Assembly: GCF_051859125.1 (NCBI RefSeq)
Contig: NZ_JBHYGG010000157.1
Location: forward strand, 1-64,000
DNA length: 64,000 bases
Direction: 5' to 3'
Origin: Gemmata sp051859125
Lineage (GTDB): Bacteria > Planctomycetota > Planctomycetia > Gemmatales > Gemmataceae
In this document: positions 56,229 through 64,000 of the stretch, in pieces
How the letters are laid out: each line of letters opens with the position of its first letter
How positions within the stretch are numbered: position 1 is the first letter of the stretch
The notes under the pieces: generated by a model
The model's input: the letters and a program-made list of their open reading frames with translations, nothing else
Databases searched by the model: none
What the model was told of the DNA's origin: nothing
Translations under genes and position numbers: made by a program

Positions 56229-57077
56229 TCACGGCTTCGGCTCGGGCTTGGGTGGCCCCGGAACCCCCCAGGGCATCGGCGGGTTTTTCAGTTGCTCCAG
56301 TTCGGTCTCGCGTTTGATTCTGTCCACGCGCTCGGCGGTCAGTTCGTTGGCGTGGTCCCGGCTCGTCACGAGGAACGTGTTGCCCTGCCGCACGACCCGC
56401 AGGTCGCACTGTACCGCGAGCAGGTCCAGCGCCTTGTCGGCCGGGACGTTCAGCAACCGGGCAGAGACGAACCCGGTGCGCGCGTCGCCGGCCTGGGGTG
56501 CGACCACCACGGTCAGGTCGTACCGCTCGCCGATCAGCGCGACGGCCTCGTTCAACGGCTTCTCTTTAACGTTCATGGACACCAGTGGCTCCGCCACGCC
56601 GATCTGCTCATCGTCTTCCGGTGCGCCCCTCCGCACGGCCCGCGTTACCCGCATGGCGAAACTGTGCGGCACGATCTCGATGCGCGCACCGCGAACAAGG
56701 TAGGTGGCGTCGACGCTCTCGAGCACGACCGAGAGGAACTGGTGGCCGGTCATCCCGCGGAGCTGCGTGGCGACCACCTTCGGCTTCTTCTCCTTGATGT
56801 CGTTGACCTGGCTTTCCTTGAACGCCTCGTCGTTGATCGTGAAGTTCAACCCGGACCACTTGGTCATCTTCTGGAGCAACTCGACCAGGGGGATGTTGTT
56901 GACGCTTTCGTCGCCCCAGACGACTTCCTGCTCGTGGAGGAACGCGAGGATCGCGTCGGTGCCGGTGGGCCGGGCCTTCTCGGGGGCACGCGCCGCGGGC
57001 ACGGGGGCGGGATCAGCGGTCGCGCCGGAGAGCAACGCCGACCCCGCGACGAGGGCAAACAGGAACCGTCGAGACAT
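56229..57077 (-). CDS. Exported protein with secretin N-terminal-like (STN) repeats, copy 2
   Basis: A 282-residue secreted protein. Signal peptide MSRRFLFALVAGSALLSGAT. Then two STN-like units: about 60-135 (NIPLVELLQKMTKWSGLNFT, QLRGMTGHQFLSVVLESVDA) and about 170-240 (VSMNVKEKPLNEAVALIGER, LLNVPADKALDLLAVQCDLR). A charged coiled-coil tail (RVDRIKRETELEQLKNPPMP) and Pro-rich end follow. There is no secretin pore domain. It parallels the protein at 43173-44006 in layout though not closely in sequence. It is the middle gene of three on the minus strand, 32 bases after the hydrolase. Confidence 0.83.
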   Translation of the reverse strand: MSRRFLFALVAGSALLSGATADPAPVPAARAPEKARPTGTDAILAFLHEQEVVWGDESVNNIPLVELLQKMTKWSGLNFTINDEAFKESQVNDIKEKKPKVVATQLRGMTGHQFLSVVLESVDATYLVRGARIEIVPHSFAMRVTRAVRRGAPEDDEQIGVAEPLVSMNVKEKPLNEAVALIGERYDLTVVVAPQAGDARTGFVSARLLNVPADKALDLLAVQCDLRVVRQGNTFLVTSRDHANELTAERVDRIKRETELEQLKNPPMPWGVPGPPKPEPKP

Positions 57078-57109
57078 GGCGAATCTCCCTGAGGTGACAG
57101 CCGACGGAC

Positions 57110-58093
57110 TCATTTCCCGCGGACGTGTGCGGTCATCTCGGTCAGCACCGGCATCAAGAACACCGCGACGCCGACGTGTGTGGAGTCGAACCACACGATC
57201 TTCTGCTTCCCGGTCGCGGCCCACAGTGCCTTCGCGGCCGACGGCGGCACGATGTCGTCGCGGCTCGCGCACAGCATCAGCAGGTTCTTGCCCTTGAGCT
57301 GATTCGCGTAGGTGATCGGGTCCACCGGGCCGATGAGGAGCTTCAGCGTGAACCGCCCGCCGAGCAGGTCGATGAGCGGGCGGTACGGCTCGGCCTTTGG
57401 GTGGTTGTAGTACGCGTCCACGAGCCCGCCGCCGGGCAACAACAGGCAAACGTTGGTGAGCCGCGGTTCGTTTGCGGCGGCGACCGCCCCGACGAGGCTG
57501 CCGAGGCTCGTGCCGACGAGGCCGAGGTTCTTCGGGTCGAACTGCGCGGGCCGCGACGCGAGCCACGCGACGGCGCACCGCACGTCGAGCACGGTCTGCT
57601 TCACCCCCTCGACGCTCTTCGTCACGTTCGGCGAGAGGAGCCGGTTCGGGCTGCCGGGCGGCCGCCGCGGGCCGTAGTGGGCCATGTACACGACCATGCC
57701 GGCGACGCCGTGCTGGGCCAGCCACATGCACTGGCCGCGGGCGATCAGTGCGTTGCCCTGCAGGATGTCGAGCACGACCGCGGCCGGGAACGGCCCCTTG
57801 CCGGGCGGCAGGAACAGCTCGCAGTGGACCGTGTTGTTCTCGGGAACGGCAGTCTTCACCGGCGACGGGAACGTGAGGTCGTAGACCTTCACGCCGGTGG
57901 CCTTGAGGTCGTGGCGGAGCGAGAGCTTGTAGTCGAACGTGCGGGCGGGGATACGGAACCGCTCGGCGACGCCATCCTTCTCGTCGGTCGGGCCGTCGAA
58001 CGTGAACGTGCCGGTCTCGGGCTCGGTGCCGGCGGCGAAGGGTGGGTGCGGCAGACACAGCGCGGCGAGAATGAGCGAGGCGCGCAGGATCAC
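57110..58093 (-). CDS. Exported alpha/beta hydrolase
   Basis: A 327-residue secreted hydrolase with a signal peptide (MILRASLILAALCLPHPPFA). The fold has LFLPPGKGPFPAAVVLDILQ as the first core strand, the nucleophile elbow GTSLGS with Ser196, an acid strand LLMLCASRDDIVPPSA and a catalytic His in STHVGVA near 312. The layout resembles acetyl xylan esterase or prolyl-oligopeptidase-like esterases of planctomycetes. The gene starts the three-gene minus-strand group with the STN protein and PSCyt1 gene. Substrate unknown. Confidence 0.87.
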   Translation of the reverse strand: MILRASLILAALCLPHPPFAAGTEPETGTFTFDGPTDEKDGVAERFRIPARTFDYKLSLRHDLKATGVKVYDLTFPSPVKTAVPENNTVHCELFLPPGKGPFPAAVVLDILQGNALIARGQCMWLAQHGVAGMVVYMAHYGPRRPPGSPNRLLSPNVTKSVEGVKQTVLDVRCAVAWLASRPAQFDPKNLGLVGTSLGSLVGAVAAANEPRLTNVCLLLPGGGLVDAYYNHPKAEPYRPLIDLLGGRFTLKLLIGPVDPITYANQLKGKNLLMLCASRDDIVPPSAAKALWAATGKQKIVWFDSTHVGVAVFLMPVLTEMTAHVRGK

Positions 58094-58198
58094 GGGGGCT
58101 GCTCCGCGGGCGGGCGTGACGGGGTCGCACCCCGATCATACCCGCTCTGCGGCGGAGAGGACAACCGCCTTCGGCGACGGAGCGAGCCTGACGATTTT

Positions 58199-58271
58199 GG
58201 CGAGCGGGGGACGTGAGTCCCCCGGTAGTATTCGCACCCGTTCAACCGGGGGACTCACGTCCCCGCTCGCC
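58199..58271. repeat. Palindromic repeat, GGCGAGCGGGGGACG family, copy 3
   Basis: Arms 58199-58226 and 58245-58271, matching copies 1 and 2 except that the right arm has one C fewer (four instead of five in the CCCC run). The loop is again unrelated in sequence. It lies between the hydrolase start and the stop of the small secreted gene, on whichever strand. Confidence 0.93.
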
Positions 58272-58280
58272 GAGAATGCC

Positions 58281-58628
58281 TTACCGCGGGCGGTTGATCG
58301 GCATCAGCGGCGTGTTGTAGCTCTTGTACTGCGTGGACGGGAACATGTTCGGCGACGGCAGCGGGCTCGGGCCGAGCTGGGTGTGCGGGACGATGATCTT
58401 CCGGCTGAACAGGTTGTTGATGGTCTTGATGTAGCCGTTGTTCTCAAGCGAGCCGGCGGCCGTGTTCCCGACCACGTTGATGGTCTGGGCCGCGACGTTG
58501 GCAACGGTCCGACTGGGCTGGACCACGAGCTTGTTCGTGTCGATCGGCTTGTAGATGATGTCGCCGGCCGCGGCCGGCCCGGCGGCGACGAGCGCCACGG
58601 CCGCGGCCGCCCAGAACAGGTTCTTCAT
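58281..58628 (-). CDS. Small secreted protein, 115 aa
   Basis: Unrecognised exported protein. The signal peptide is MKNLFWAAAAVALVAAGPAAAG. The mature part begins DIIYKPIDTNKLVVQPSRTV and continues with AAQTINVVGNTAAGSLENNG, then a proline/serine-rich end (PSPLPSPNMFPSTQY). It has no cysteines in the mature part. A purely structural or cell-envelope role is possible but not supported by anything specific. Codon use matches neighbours. Confidence 0.7.
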   Translation of the reverse strand: MKNLFWAAAAVALVAAGPAAAGDIIYKPIDTNKLVVQPSRTVANVAAQTINVVGNTAAGSLENNGYIKTINNLFSRKIIVPHTQLGPSPLPSPNMFPSTQYKSYNTPLMPINRPR

Positions 58629-58802
58629 GTGTCGTCCCCCGGCGCGCGGCGTCCCCGAAACCGTAACGAGTTTCTCGCCGCACGAAAGCCCGGAGACATA
58701 CCGTGAGCCGCGGGCGCGTCAAGGCGGAAATTCGCCGCGCGGGTGTCCGCACCGCTTACGCGAAGCGTGTAAAATGCCGGGACACGCACCAGGAACCGGG
58801 CC

Positions 58803-59678
58803 ATGCGTCGCCACTCACGAACCGCCGCTGTTGTGCTGCTCGTCGCGGGGTGCGGCCTGATCGCCGCGGCCGCGCCGCCGGCCCGCGACGCGGCGGACGA
58901 GGCGGTCCGGCGTGCGAACGCCGCGTTCCTCGCGGGCGACCGCCCCGAGGCCGCCCGCCTGTACTCGGTCGCGGAGGGGCTCACCGCCGACCCGGGGCTG
59001 GTCGCGTTCAACCGGGCCGCGGTGCTGTTCCAGCAGGGCGACTTCCGCGAGGCCGAGATCCACTACGCCCGCACCCTCGACGACGCCGCGTGCCCGCCCG
59101 AGCGGGCCGCGCGGGCGTGGTACAACCGCGGGACGTGCCTGCTGCACCGCGGCGGCTCGGCGGGCGTGTACCGGTCCGCGATCGCGTGCCTGGAGCGGTG
59201 CGTCGACGCGCCAGCGGCCGACGCACCGCTGCGGGCCGACGCCCGGCACAATCTGGAGGTCGCCAAGGCGCTGTGGAACGAGGCCCGCAAGGCCGACGCC
59301 AAGGAGAAGCCGAACAACCCGCCGCCCCCGGAGGACCCGCGGAGCGACCCGCAGCCGCAGCCGCAGCCCAAAGAGCCCGAGCCCGACACGAACCCGGGCG
59401 CCGGCGACCAGGGGACGAAGAAGGGCGGCGAGGCACCGAAGATCGGCCCGCAGCCGACGGACCCGGTGCCCCCCAAGAACGTGGACCCGAACGCTGCACC
59501 GGTGCAGGGGTCGCCGTCGGCCGCGCCGCAGTTGCAGAACGAGGACGCGGTGCAGCAACTCAGCCCCGACGACACCCGGGCGCACCTCCGCAGGATCGCC
59601 GAGCGGCTCGACAGGGACCGCCGCGACCTGCGCCGCACCCTCTCGCCGCCGATCCGGCCCGGGGTGCGCGACTGGTGA
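58803..59678 (+). CDS. Bat-like TPR protein
   Basis: A 291-residue exported or lipidated protein with N terminus MRRHSRTAAVVLLVAGCGLI; the Cys17 may be a lipidation site. Residues about 30-165 form TPR-like pairs (EAVRRANAAFLAGDRPEAAR, FNRAAVLFQQGDFREAEIHY, RGTCLLHRGGSAGVYRSAIA), followed by a long Pro/Gln/Glu-rich linker (DPQPQPQPKEPEPDTNPGA) and a short charged helix (RIAERLDRDRRDLRRTL). It opens a group resembling the Bat (aerotolerance) operon: next are BatD-like and SH3-bearing TPR proteins, then a von Willebrand A-type protein. Its TGA overlaps the GTG of the next gene. Confidence 0.8.
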   Translation: MRRHSRTAAVVLLVAGCGLIAAAAPPARDAADEAVRRANAAFLAGDRPEAARLYSVAEGLTADPGLVAFNRAAVLFQQGDFREAEIHYARTLDDAACPPERAARAWYNRGTCLLHRGGSAGVYRSAIACLERCVDAPAADAPLRADARHNLEVAKALWNEARKADAKEKPNNPPPPEDPRSDPQPQPQPKEPEPDTNPGAGDQGTKKGGEAPKIGPQPTDPVPPKNVDPNAAPVQGSPSAAPQLQNEDAVQQLSPDDTRAHLRRIAERLDRDRRDLRRTLSPPIRPGVRDW

Positions 59679-60688
59679 CCACCACCCGCCACATTCCCGG
59701 CCGCCGCGCAGCGCTCACGGCGGCGTGTGCCGCCCTGTTACTGGCCGCGACAGCACGCGCGCAGGACGTGCCGCTCGTCGGCCAGCCGACCGCCAACTTC
59801 TTTGGCGCGGCGGGCAGCGGGGTGAAGGTCGCGTGGGCCGTCGAGCCGCGGTCGGTCCCCGAGGGCGAAGAACTGGTCGCGACACTGATCGTGTCGAACG
59901 TCACCAACCCGCGGAAGGTCCGCCGCCCGGACCTGAAGACCCTCCCCGACTTCAACGACCGGTTCGCGGTCACCGACGGCCCCGACGTGCCGGTCGCGGG
60001 TGGCGCGACCGAGGTGCGGTTCGCGTACCGGCTCCGGCCGCGGTCCCGGCAGACGGCCGAAGTGCCGACGCTCGCCTTCTACTACTTCAACCCGGCCGCG
60101 CCCGCCGGCAAGGAGTTCAAGCAGACCAACACCGGGAGGCCGGTGCCGATCACCGTGACGGCCGCCCCGCCGAAGGCACCGCCCGCCCCGGTTCCGCTGA
60201 CCGAACCGGACCACCTGTTCGCCATCGCCACCGGGCCGGGCGTGCTCGGCCGCGACCCCGGCACCGTGCCGGCGTGGGCGTGGCCCGCGGCCGCACTCGC
60301 CGGGCCGCTCCTCGCGGTCGCGTGGTACGCCGCGTGGGTGCGGGTCTACCCCGACGCGCAGCGGTTGGCCCGCGCGCGGCGGTCGCGGGCCGCGCGGCGC
60401 GCGGTGGACGCGGTCGCCCGCGCCGACCGCACCCCGGACCCGCCCGCGGCGGTCGCGGCCGCGGTGCTGCACTACTTGCGGGAACGGTTCGGCCTTCCCC
60501 CCGGCGCGGCGACGCCTTCGGAGATCGCGGCGGCGATCGCGCAACACGGGACGCTAGAGGCCGACTGCGCCGCCGTTGCGGGGTTCTTCCGGGCGTGCGA
60601 CGCGGCCCGGTTCGCGCCCCCGAGTGACGGTGCGGTGTCACTGACCGCCGACGCGCGGGCGCTCGTCCTCCGACTGGAGGCCGCATGA
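59675..60688 (+). CDS. BatD-like membrane protein
   Basis: A 337-residue protein with a signal peptide (TTRHIPGRRAALTAACAALL). The extracytoplasmic part has immunoglobulin-like strands typical of BatD: VKVAWAVEPRSVPEGEELVA, then TEVRFAYRLRPRSRQTAEVP and FYYFNPAAPAGKEF. A membrane helix (about 210-232, AWPAAALAGPLLAVAWYAAW) precedes a cytoplasmic helical tail (AVAAAVLHYLRERFGLPPGA). The start is a GTG that overlaps the previous stop (GTGA), showing translational coupling. Bat proteins help tolerate oxygen or envelope stress in Bacteroides; the planctomycete role is unknown. Confidence 0.83.
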   Translation: MTTTRHIPGRRAALTAACAALLLAATARAQDVPLVGQPTANFFGAAGSGVKVAWAVEPRSVPEGEELVATLIVSNVTNPRKVRRPDLKTLPDFNDRFAVTDGPDVPVAGGATEVRFAYRLRPRSRQTAEVPTLAFYYFNPAAPAGKEFKQTNTGRPVPITVTAAPPKAPPAPVPLTEPDHLFAIATGPGVLGRDPGTVPAWAWPAAALAGPLLAVAWYAAWVRVYPDAQRLARARRSRAARRAVDAVARADRTPDPPAAVAAAVLHYLRERFGLPPGAATPSEIAAAIAQHGTLEADCAAVAGFFRACDAARFAPPSDGAVSLTADARALVLRLEAA

Positions 60689-60704
60689 TGCGCGCGGGTG
60701 CCAG

Positions 60705-60930
60705 GGCGAGCGGGGGGCGGCAGCCCCCCCCGTGCCAGCGCTTGGCGAAACACGGGGGGGGGTCGCCCCCCCCGCGCCCGGGGGGTGGGGGCCGCCACGC
60801 GCGCCACCGTAACGCCACGCCCGCTGGGCGGGGCGATGGTGCGCGGGGGGGGCGGGGGGGGGGGGGGGGGGCCCCCCCCCGGTGGGCCCGGGGGGGGGGG
60901 CGGGGGGGGGGCCCCCCCCCCCCGCTCGCC
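60705..60930. repeat. Degenerate GGCGAG-family palindrome with long G/C tracts
   Basis: Outer ends GGCGAGCGGGGG (60705-60716) and CCCCCGCTCGCC (60919-60930) match the ends of the 28-base palindromes elsewhere in the window. The interior is an unusual set of G and C homopolymer runs, up to about 18 G, with a GGGGGGCGGCAGCCCCCCCC core next to the left end. It is a 226-base element sitting over the 5' end of the SH3 gene. The exact length of the runs may be unreliable. Confidence 0.75.
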
Positions 60931-61739
60931 GGGTCGTTGGTGCCCTCCTCGCGCTCCTCCTTCTCGCAACGCACGCGCTCGCGTCCCCCGGGGCGTCGGA
61001 CGCCGACGCGCTCGCGGCCGCGGAGGTGGCGTTCGCCGACGGTGTCGGGCTCCGCGACGACTCGGTCAAGGCGCGGCCCGCGTTCGCACGCGCCGCCGCC
61101 GGGTACGATGACCTGTGGCACCGCGGGCATCGGAGCCCGGACCTGGCGCTGAACCGCGCGGCGTCGCACCGCCTCGCCGGGAACCTGCCTTCCGCAGTCG
61201 TCGCTCTCAACGAGGGACTCGCGGTCGCGCCGTGGAACCGGTCGGTGCAAGTCGCGCTCGAAGACGCGCGAGCGGCCGTCGCCTACCCGGCCGCCGGCGA
61301 CCTCGCGTCGCAGTGCCGGCCGGCCCCCGCACTGGGCGTCGCAACGCGCATGTCGCAAGCCGAGGCGTGGCTGGTCGCCGGCCTGCTCTGGGTGCTCGCG
61401 TGCGGCGGGGCGGCACGGTACAGAATGACGCGCCGACCCGCGTGGCTCCTTGCGTCCGCGGCGTGCGCGACGGGCCTTGCGGTCCTCGCCGGCTTCTGGT
61501 GGCATGGAGAAGCCGAGCGCGAGCGCGGCAACGCGCTGCCGCTCGTGGTGCTGGCGGCCGAGACCACGCTGCGGAAGGGGAACGCGGCGACGTACCCGGC
61601 GGTGTTCGAGGCGAGGCTCCCCCGCGGCGTCGAGGCCCGGGCACTCGCCGAGCGCGGCGGGTGGGTGCAGGTGAAGTTGGCCGGCGGCGCGGCCGGCTGG
61701 GTGCCCACCGCTTCACTCGTTGCGTCACACGGAGGGTGA
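60882..61739 (+). CDS. TPR/SH3-like Bat-operon protein, 5' end disrupted
   Basis: The readable part is 285 codons. From about residue 17 (RRVVGALLALLLLATHALAS) comes a signal or membrane helix, then TPR-like helices (LRDDSVKARPAFARAAAGYD, NLPSAVVALNEGLAVAPWNR), two hydrophobic segments (EAWLVAGLLWVLACGGAARY and WLLASAACATGLAVLAGFWW) and a bacterial SH3 domain (VVLAAETTLRKGNAATYPAV, then ALAERGGWVQVKLAGG). The native start is unclear. An ATG at 60685 overlaps the previous stop, as expected in this operon, but that frame leads into the 60705-60930 repeat and out of frame with this one. Either the element was inserted or homopolymer errors hide the join. Confidence 0.75.
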   Translation: MGPGGGAGGGPPPPARRVVGALLALLLLATHALASPGASDADALAAAEVAFADGVGLRDDSVKARPAFARAAAGYDDLWHRGHRSPDLALNRAASHRLAGNLPSAVVALNEGLAVAPWNRSVQVALEDARAAVAYPAAGDLASQCRPAPALGVATRMSQAEAWLVAGLLWVLACGGAARYRMTRRPAWLLASAACATGLAVLAGFWWHGEAERERGNALPLVVLAAETTLRKGNAATYPAVFEARLPRGVEARALAERGGWVQVKLAGGAAGWVPTASLVASHGG

Positions 61740-61745
61740 GCGGGA

Positions 61746-62591
61746 ATGGACCCCGAAACCGAATGGTTCGTGATCGCCGCACTCTGGGTCGCTGCCGCCG
61801 TCTGGGCGGCGTGGAACTGGGTTCCGTACTTCCTGATGTGTACCGTCGGGACGGGGTACGAGAGCGGCGGGACCGAAGACCCCGCCGCGATCGAACCCGA
61901 CGGCACCGACCCGGACTACGCCGGCGTGTTCACGACACTCCGGTCCCTGGGGTACGAGCCGCTCGGCCCGGGATTCATGCGGCTCCGGTTCGCCGGGTGG
62001 CAGTGGGCGCTGCGGACCCGGGTCCAGGCGTTCGTCCACCGGCCGGCCCGCCGGTTCGCGTTCGCACAGCAGTACCCGTTCCCGCTGAGCGGGTACACTC
62101 AGGTGTTCTTCGCGACGTGCTGGGCCGACGGGCGGTTCCTGCTGACGATGAGCGGGCCGGCCGACGACGCCGTGCGGACCGAGGACGACGCGATCGACGT
62201 GCGGGCGACGGACAACGTCCACGAACTGGAGCGGCACCACCGCGATGCGGCCGACAAGCTCCTCAGCAGCGGCTGGCGTCCGGACGCCGACACGAGCCTC
62301 GATACACTCCTGGCGGCGGCCCGCGAGTCGCACCGCCGGCGGCGCGGTCAGGAGTGCGAAGGCCACCGCCCCGTGTTCGTCGAACTGTTCGCGGTGTGGC
62401 TCGCTGCGACGGCGATGCCGACGTGGTTCCTGGGGTGGAGCGTGGTGCCCCCACTGGCCGGGATCGGCATACTGGCTGGGTTCCGAGGCATCGACCTCAA
62501 CGGCAAGATCACGTTCGCCCGTGCCGCGCGGTCACGAGCGGCGACCGACCGCGCCCGCGAATCGCACACCTCCCCGACGGGGGCCACATGA
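61746..62591 (+). CDS. Hypothetical membrane protein, 281 aa
   Basis: Unrecognised protein with an N-terminal membrane segment (WFVIAALWVAAAVWAAWNWV), a soluble middle domain (about 40-200: AGVFTTLRSLGYEPLGPGFM, QQYPFPLSGYTQVFFATCWA, LERHHRDAADKLLSSGWRPD) and two short C-terminal hydrophobic stretches (FAVWLAATAMPTWFLGWSVV and PPLAGIGILAGFRG). It is tightly inserted in the Bat-like operon: 6 bases after the SH3 gene and overlapping the next start by 4 bases (ATGA). The position suggests a shared envelope role, but nothing more can be said. Confidence 0.75.
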   Translation: MDPETEWFVIAALWVAAAVWAAWNWVPYFLMCTVGTGYESGGTEDPAAIEPDGTDPDYAGVFTTLRSLGYEPLGPGFMRLRFAGWQWALRTRVQAFVHRPARRFAFAQQYPFPLSGYTQVFFATCWADGRFLLTMSGPADDAVRTEDDAIDVRATDNVHELERHHRDAADKLLSSGWRPDADTSLDTLLAAARESHRRRRGQECEGHRPVFVELFAVWLAATAMPTWFLGWSVVPPLAGIGILAGFRGIDLNGKITFARAARSRAATDRARESHTSPTGAT

Positions 62592-64000
62592 ACGACGTCT
62601 TCTTCTCGATGCGGCCGGCGTACCCGTGGTCGGTCGAACCGCTCGGCCTGCCGGCGCTCGCGCTGGTCGCCGTGGCGCTCGTGGTCATCACCGTCTGGTC
62701 GTACACCGGGCACCCGAGCGCCAGCCGCCGCCGCATCCTCGTCGTCGTCGCGCTGCGGATGCTCGCGCTCGCCGTCGCCCTGCTCACCGCACTGCGACCG
62801 AGCGTCGGCGTGCAGGAGACGCCCAAGAACCCGTCGGTCCTGCTCGTCGGCATCGACACCTCCGAGAGCATGACCACGAAGGACGAGGTGAACAACCAGG
62901 CCCGCATCGACGCGGTCCGCCGGGTGATGGAGAAGAGCCAGCCGATCCTCGACGAACTGGCCGCCGAGTTGAACGTCACCGTTCACGTCTACAAGTTCTC
63001 GACGCCGGACTTCAGCGAGGGCACGTCGAAGTTTGCCCCGGCCGACCCAACCGATGGGAAGCGGTCCGACTACGGGACGTACCTGCACAAGACGTTCGAC
63101 CGGTGGCAGACCGAGCGGTTCCTCCGCGGGCACCTGATCGTCGGCGACGGGGCCGACAACGGCGAGGCATACTCGGCCGTCGCCGAGGCCGCCCGGTGGG
63201 GCCAGAAGGGCCCGGTTACCACGTTCACCGTCGGGTCCGAGAACAGCACCACCACCAGCCAAGACGTCGCGGTCACGAGCATCGACTGCGACCCGTCGCC
63301 GGTGCCGGTGAAGACCGACCTGACGGTGACCGCGAGCGTCAACGCTTTTGGGTTCCCCGGGGCGCGGGTCGCCGCGCGGCTGTTCATCGACGGCAAGCCG
63401 GTCGCGACCGAGGAGTTCACGCTCGACAAGGAGAAGGACAACAAGCTCAGGTTCGCCGCGAAGGCCCCCGAGACCAAGGGCGAGGTGAAGGTGAAGGTCG
63501 TCGTCGGCCAACTCAGGGACGACCAGATCGTGCCGCTGCGGGGCGAGTTGAACGGCGACAACAACCAGTCCGAGACGTACCTGACGGTCACCAAGGACGG
63601 GCTGCGGGTGCTCGTCATCGACCGGCTGCGGTGGGAAGAAACTCGGCTCCGCGACGCGCTGCGGTCCGAGAAGCGGTTCGACGTCGCCGAGGTGATCCGC
63701 CAGACCGACGGGGCCGTGACCGCGGCCGAGGAGGAGTTCCTCGACCTCGACAGCCAGGCCTACGACGTGATCGTGATCGGCAACGTCGCCCCGAACCAGC
63801 TCACGTTCACCCGCGGCGGCAAGACGATCGACGTGCTCGACAAGGTCCGCGAGGCGGCGCTCAAGAAGGGCATGGGCGTGATCTTCCTCGGCGGCGAGCA
63901 CTCGTTCCGCGGGATGCCGGCCGACCTGCTTCCAGTTACTGTGCCCGCCGACCCGGGGGCCGCGATCGTCGAGGTGCTCGACGGCCCCGGCGGCAGGCCG
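62588..64000 (+). CDS. von Willebrand factor A-type membrane protein, partial at window edge
   Basis: Open to the end of the window with no stop, 471 codons visible. It starts at the ATG overlapping the previous stop (ATGA). The N-terminal part has two membrane helices: LGLPALALVAVALVVITVWS and ILVVVALRMLALAVALLTAL. A VWA domain follows from about residue 80, with the MIDAS start LLVGIDTSESMTT (Asp-x-Ser-x-Ser) and HLIVGDGADNGEAYSAVAEA. Then comes an immunoglobulin-like section (VTSIDCDPSPVPVKTDLTVT), and a segment resembling a glutamine-amidotransferase-like fold (LRVLVIDRLRWEETRLRDAL, YDVIVIGNVAP, GVIFLGGEHSFRGMPADLLP). This is the standard layout of planctomycete proteins of the Bat neighbourhood. 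Confidence 0.88.
   Translation, partial: MNDVFFSMRPAYPWSVEPLGLPALALVAVALVVITVWSYTGHPSASRRRILVVVALRMLALAVALLTALRPSVGVQETPKNPSVLLVGIDTSESMTTKDEVNNQARIDAVRRVMEKSQPILDELAAELNVTVHVYKFSTPDFSEGTSKFAPADPTDGKRSDYGTYLHKTFDRWQTERFLRGHLIVGDGADNGEAYSAVAEAARWGQKGPVTTFTVGSENSTTTSQDVAVTSIDCDPSPVPVKTDLTVTASVNAFGFPGARVAARLFIDGKPVATEEFTLDKEKDNKLRFAAKAPETKGEVKVKVVVGQLRDDQIVPLRGELNGDNNQSETYLTVTKDGLRVLVIDRLRWEETRLRDALRSEKRFDVAEVIRQTDGAVTAAEEEFLDLDSQAYDVIVIGNVAPNQLTFTRGGKTIDVLDKVREAALKKGMGVIFLGGEHSFRGMPADLLPVTVPADPGAAIVEVLDGPGGRP

Noticed and set aside
60840..60920. Gly/Pro-rich N-terminal coding region of the SH3 protein (GGGRGGGPPPP-type)
   Set aside because: The translation is produced by G/C homopolymer tracts inside a palindromic repeat; it is unlike any signal peptide and frame-dependent.

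Overview
The window looks like chromosomal DNA of a planctomycete of the Gemmataceae (Gemmata and relatives). The evidence is the very high GC content and the set of lineage-typical proteins: a secreted cytochrome-type PSCyt1/DUF1549/DUF1553 protein, a TIGR02996 repeat-companion protein, a TIGR03000 domain, ECF sigma factors beside a giant anti-sigma protein and a Ser/Thr kinase, many secreted or lipoprotein genes with proline-rich linkers, and long intergenic palindromes. The genus cannot be fixed from sequence alone. I saw no rRNA, tRNA, CRISPR array, prophage or intact insertion sequence.

Layout. 0.1-2.1 kb: a pair of SPFH membrane proteins (HflC/HflK type). 2.1-8.7 kb: a small unknown gene, a TPR lipoprotein, a group 2 sigma-70 factor, an ABC permease, a PQQ-type beta-propeller and the tRNA adenosine deaminase tadA. 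9-12.8 kb: lexA facing trpD, a cobalamin adenosyltransferase and a lipoprotein. 12.9-16.7 kb: a c-di-AMP riboswitch with its own promoter ahead of a KimA-like APC permease, then cysH and an Rrf2 regulator with a palindromic operator candidate. 16.8-25.3 kb: a secreted TIGR03000-methyltransferase fusion, a zinc-ribbon membrane protein, an ECF sigma factor with a Ser/Thr kinase, a prolyl oligopeptidase-type peptidase and a TauE/SafE exporter.

25.4-34.4 kb, minus strand, is the most distinctive block: a caspase-like membrane protein, ExbB, two ExbD proteins, a duplicated-domain secreted protein and a terpenoid-cyclase-fold protein whose single N-terminal membrane helix carries the Ser-x3-His signature of TonB. 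I infer a proton-driven ExbBD motor coupled to a TonB-like protein with a cyclase-fold periplasmic domain. A ~61-residue stretch of that protein recurs almost unchanged in the DUF4349 anti-sigma protein at 36.4-39.4 kb.

34.7-44.5 kb: two diverged isocitrate/isopropylmalate dehydrogenase paralogues, a ParD/ParE-like pair with a frameshifted toxin, an ECF sigma/anti-sigma operon, tryptophan 2,3-dioxygenase, an MgtC-type protein, a secretin-N-like protein and a small ArsC-like protein. 44.5-53.2 kb: metG, the TIGR02996 protein, comEC, aroB, an inositol-3-phosphate synthase-like gene and a TIM-barrel isomerase. 53.2-58.6 kb: the PSCyt1 protein, a second secretin-N-like protein, an alpha/beta hydrolase and a small secreted protein. 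58.8-64 kb: a Bat-like (aerotolerance) operon that runs off the window in a von Willebrand factor A-type gene; one gene carries a G-tract-rich palindromic insertion at its 5' end.

Intergenic space is packed with long inverted repeats that fall into several families, some present in two or three near-identical copies and one nested inside another.
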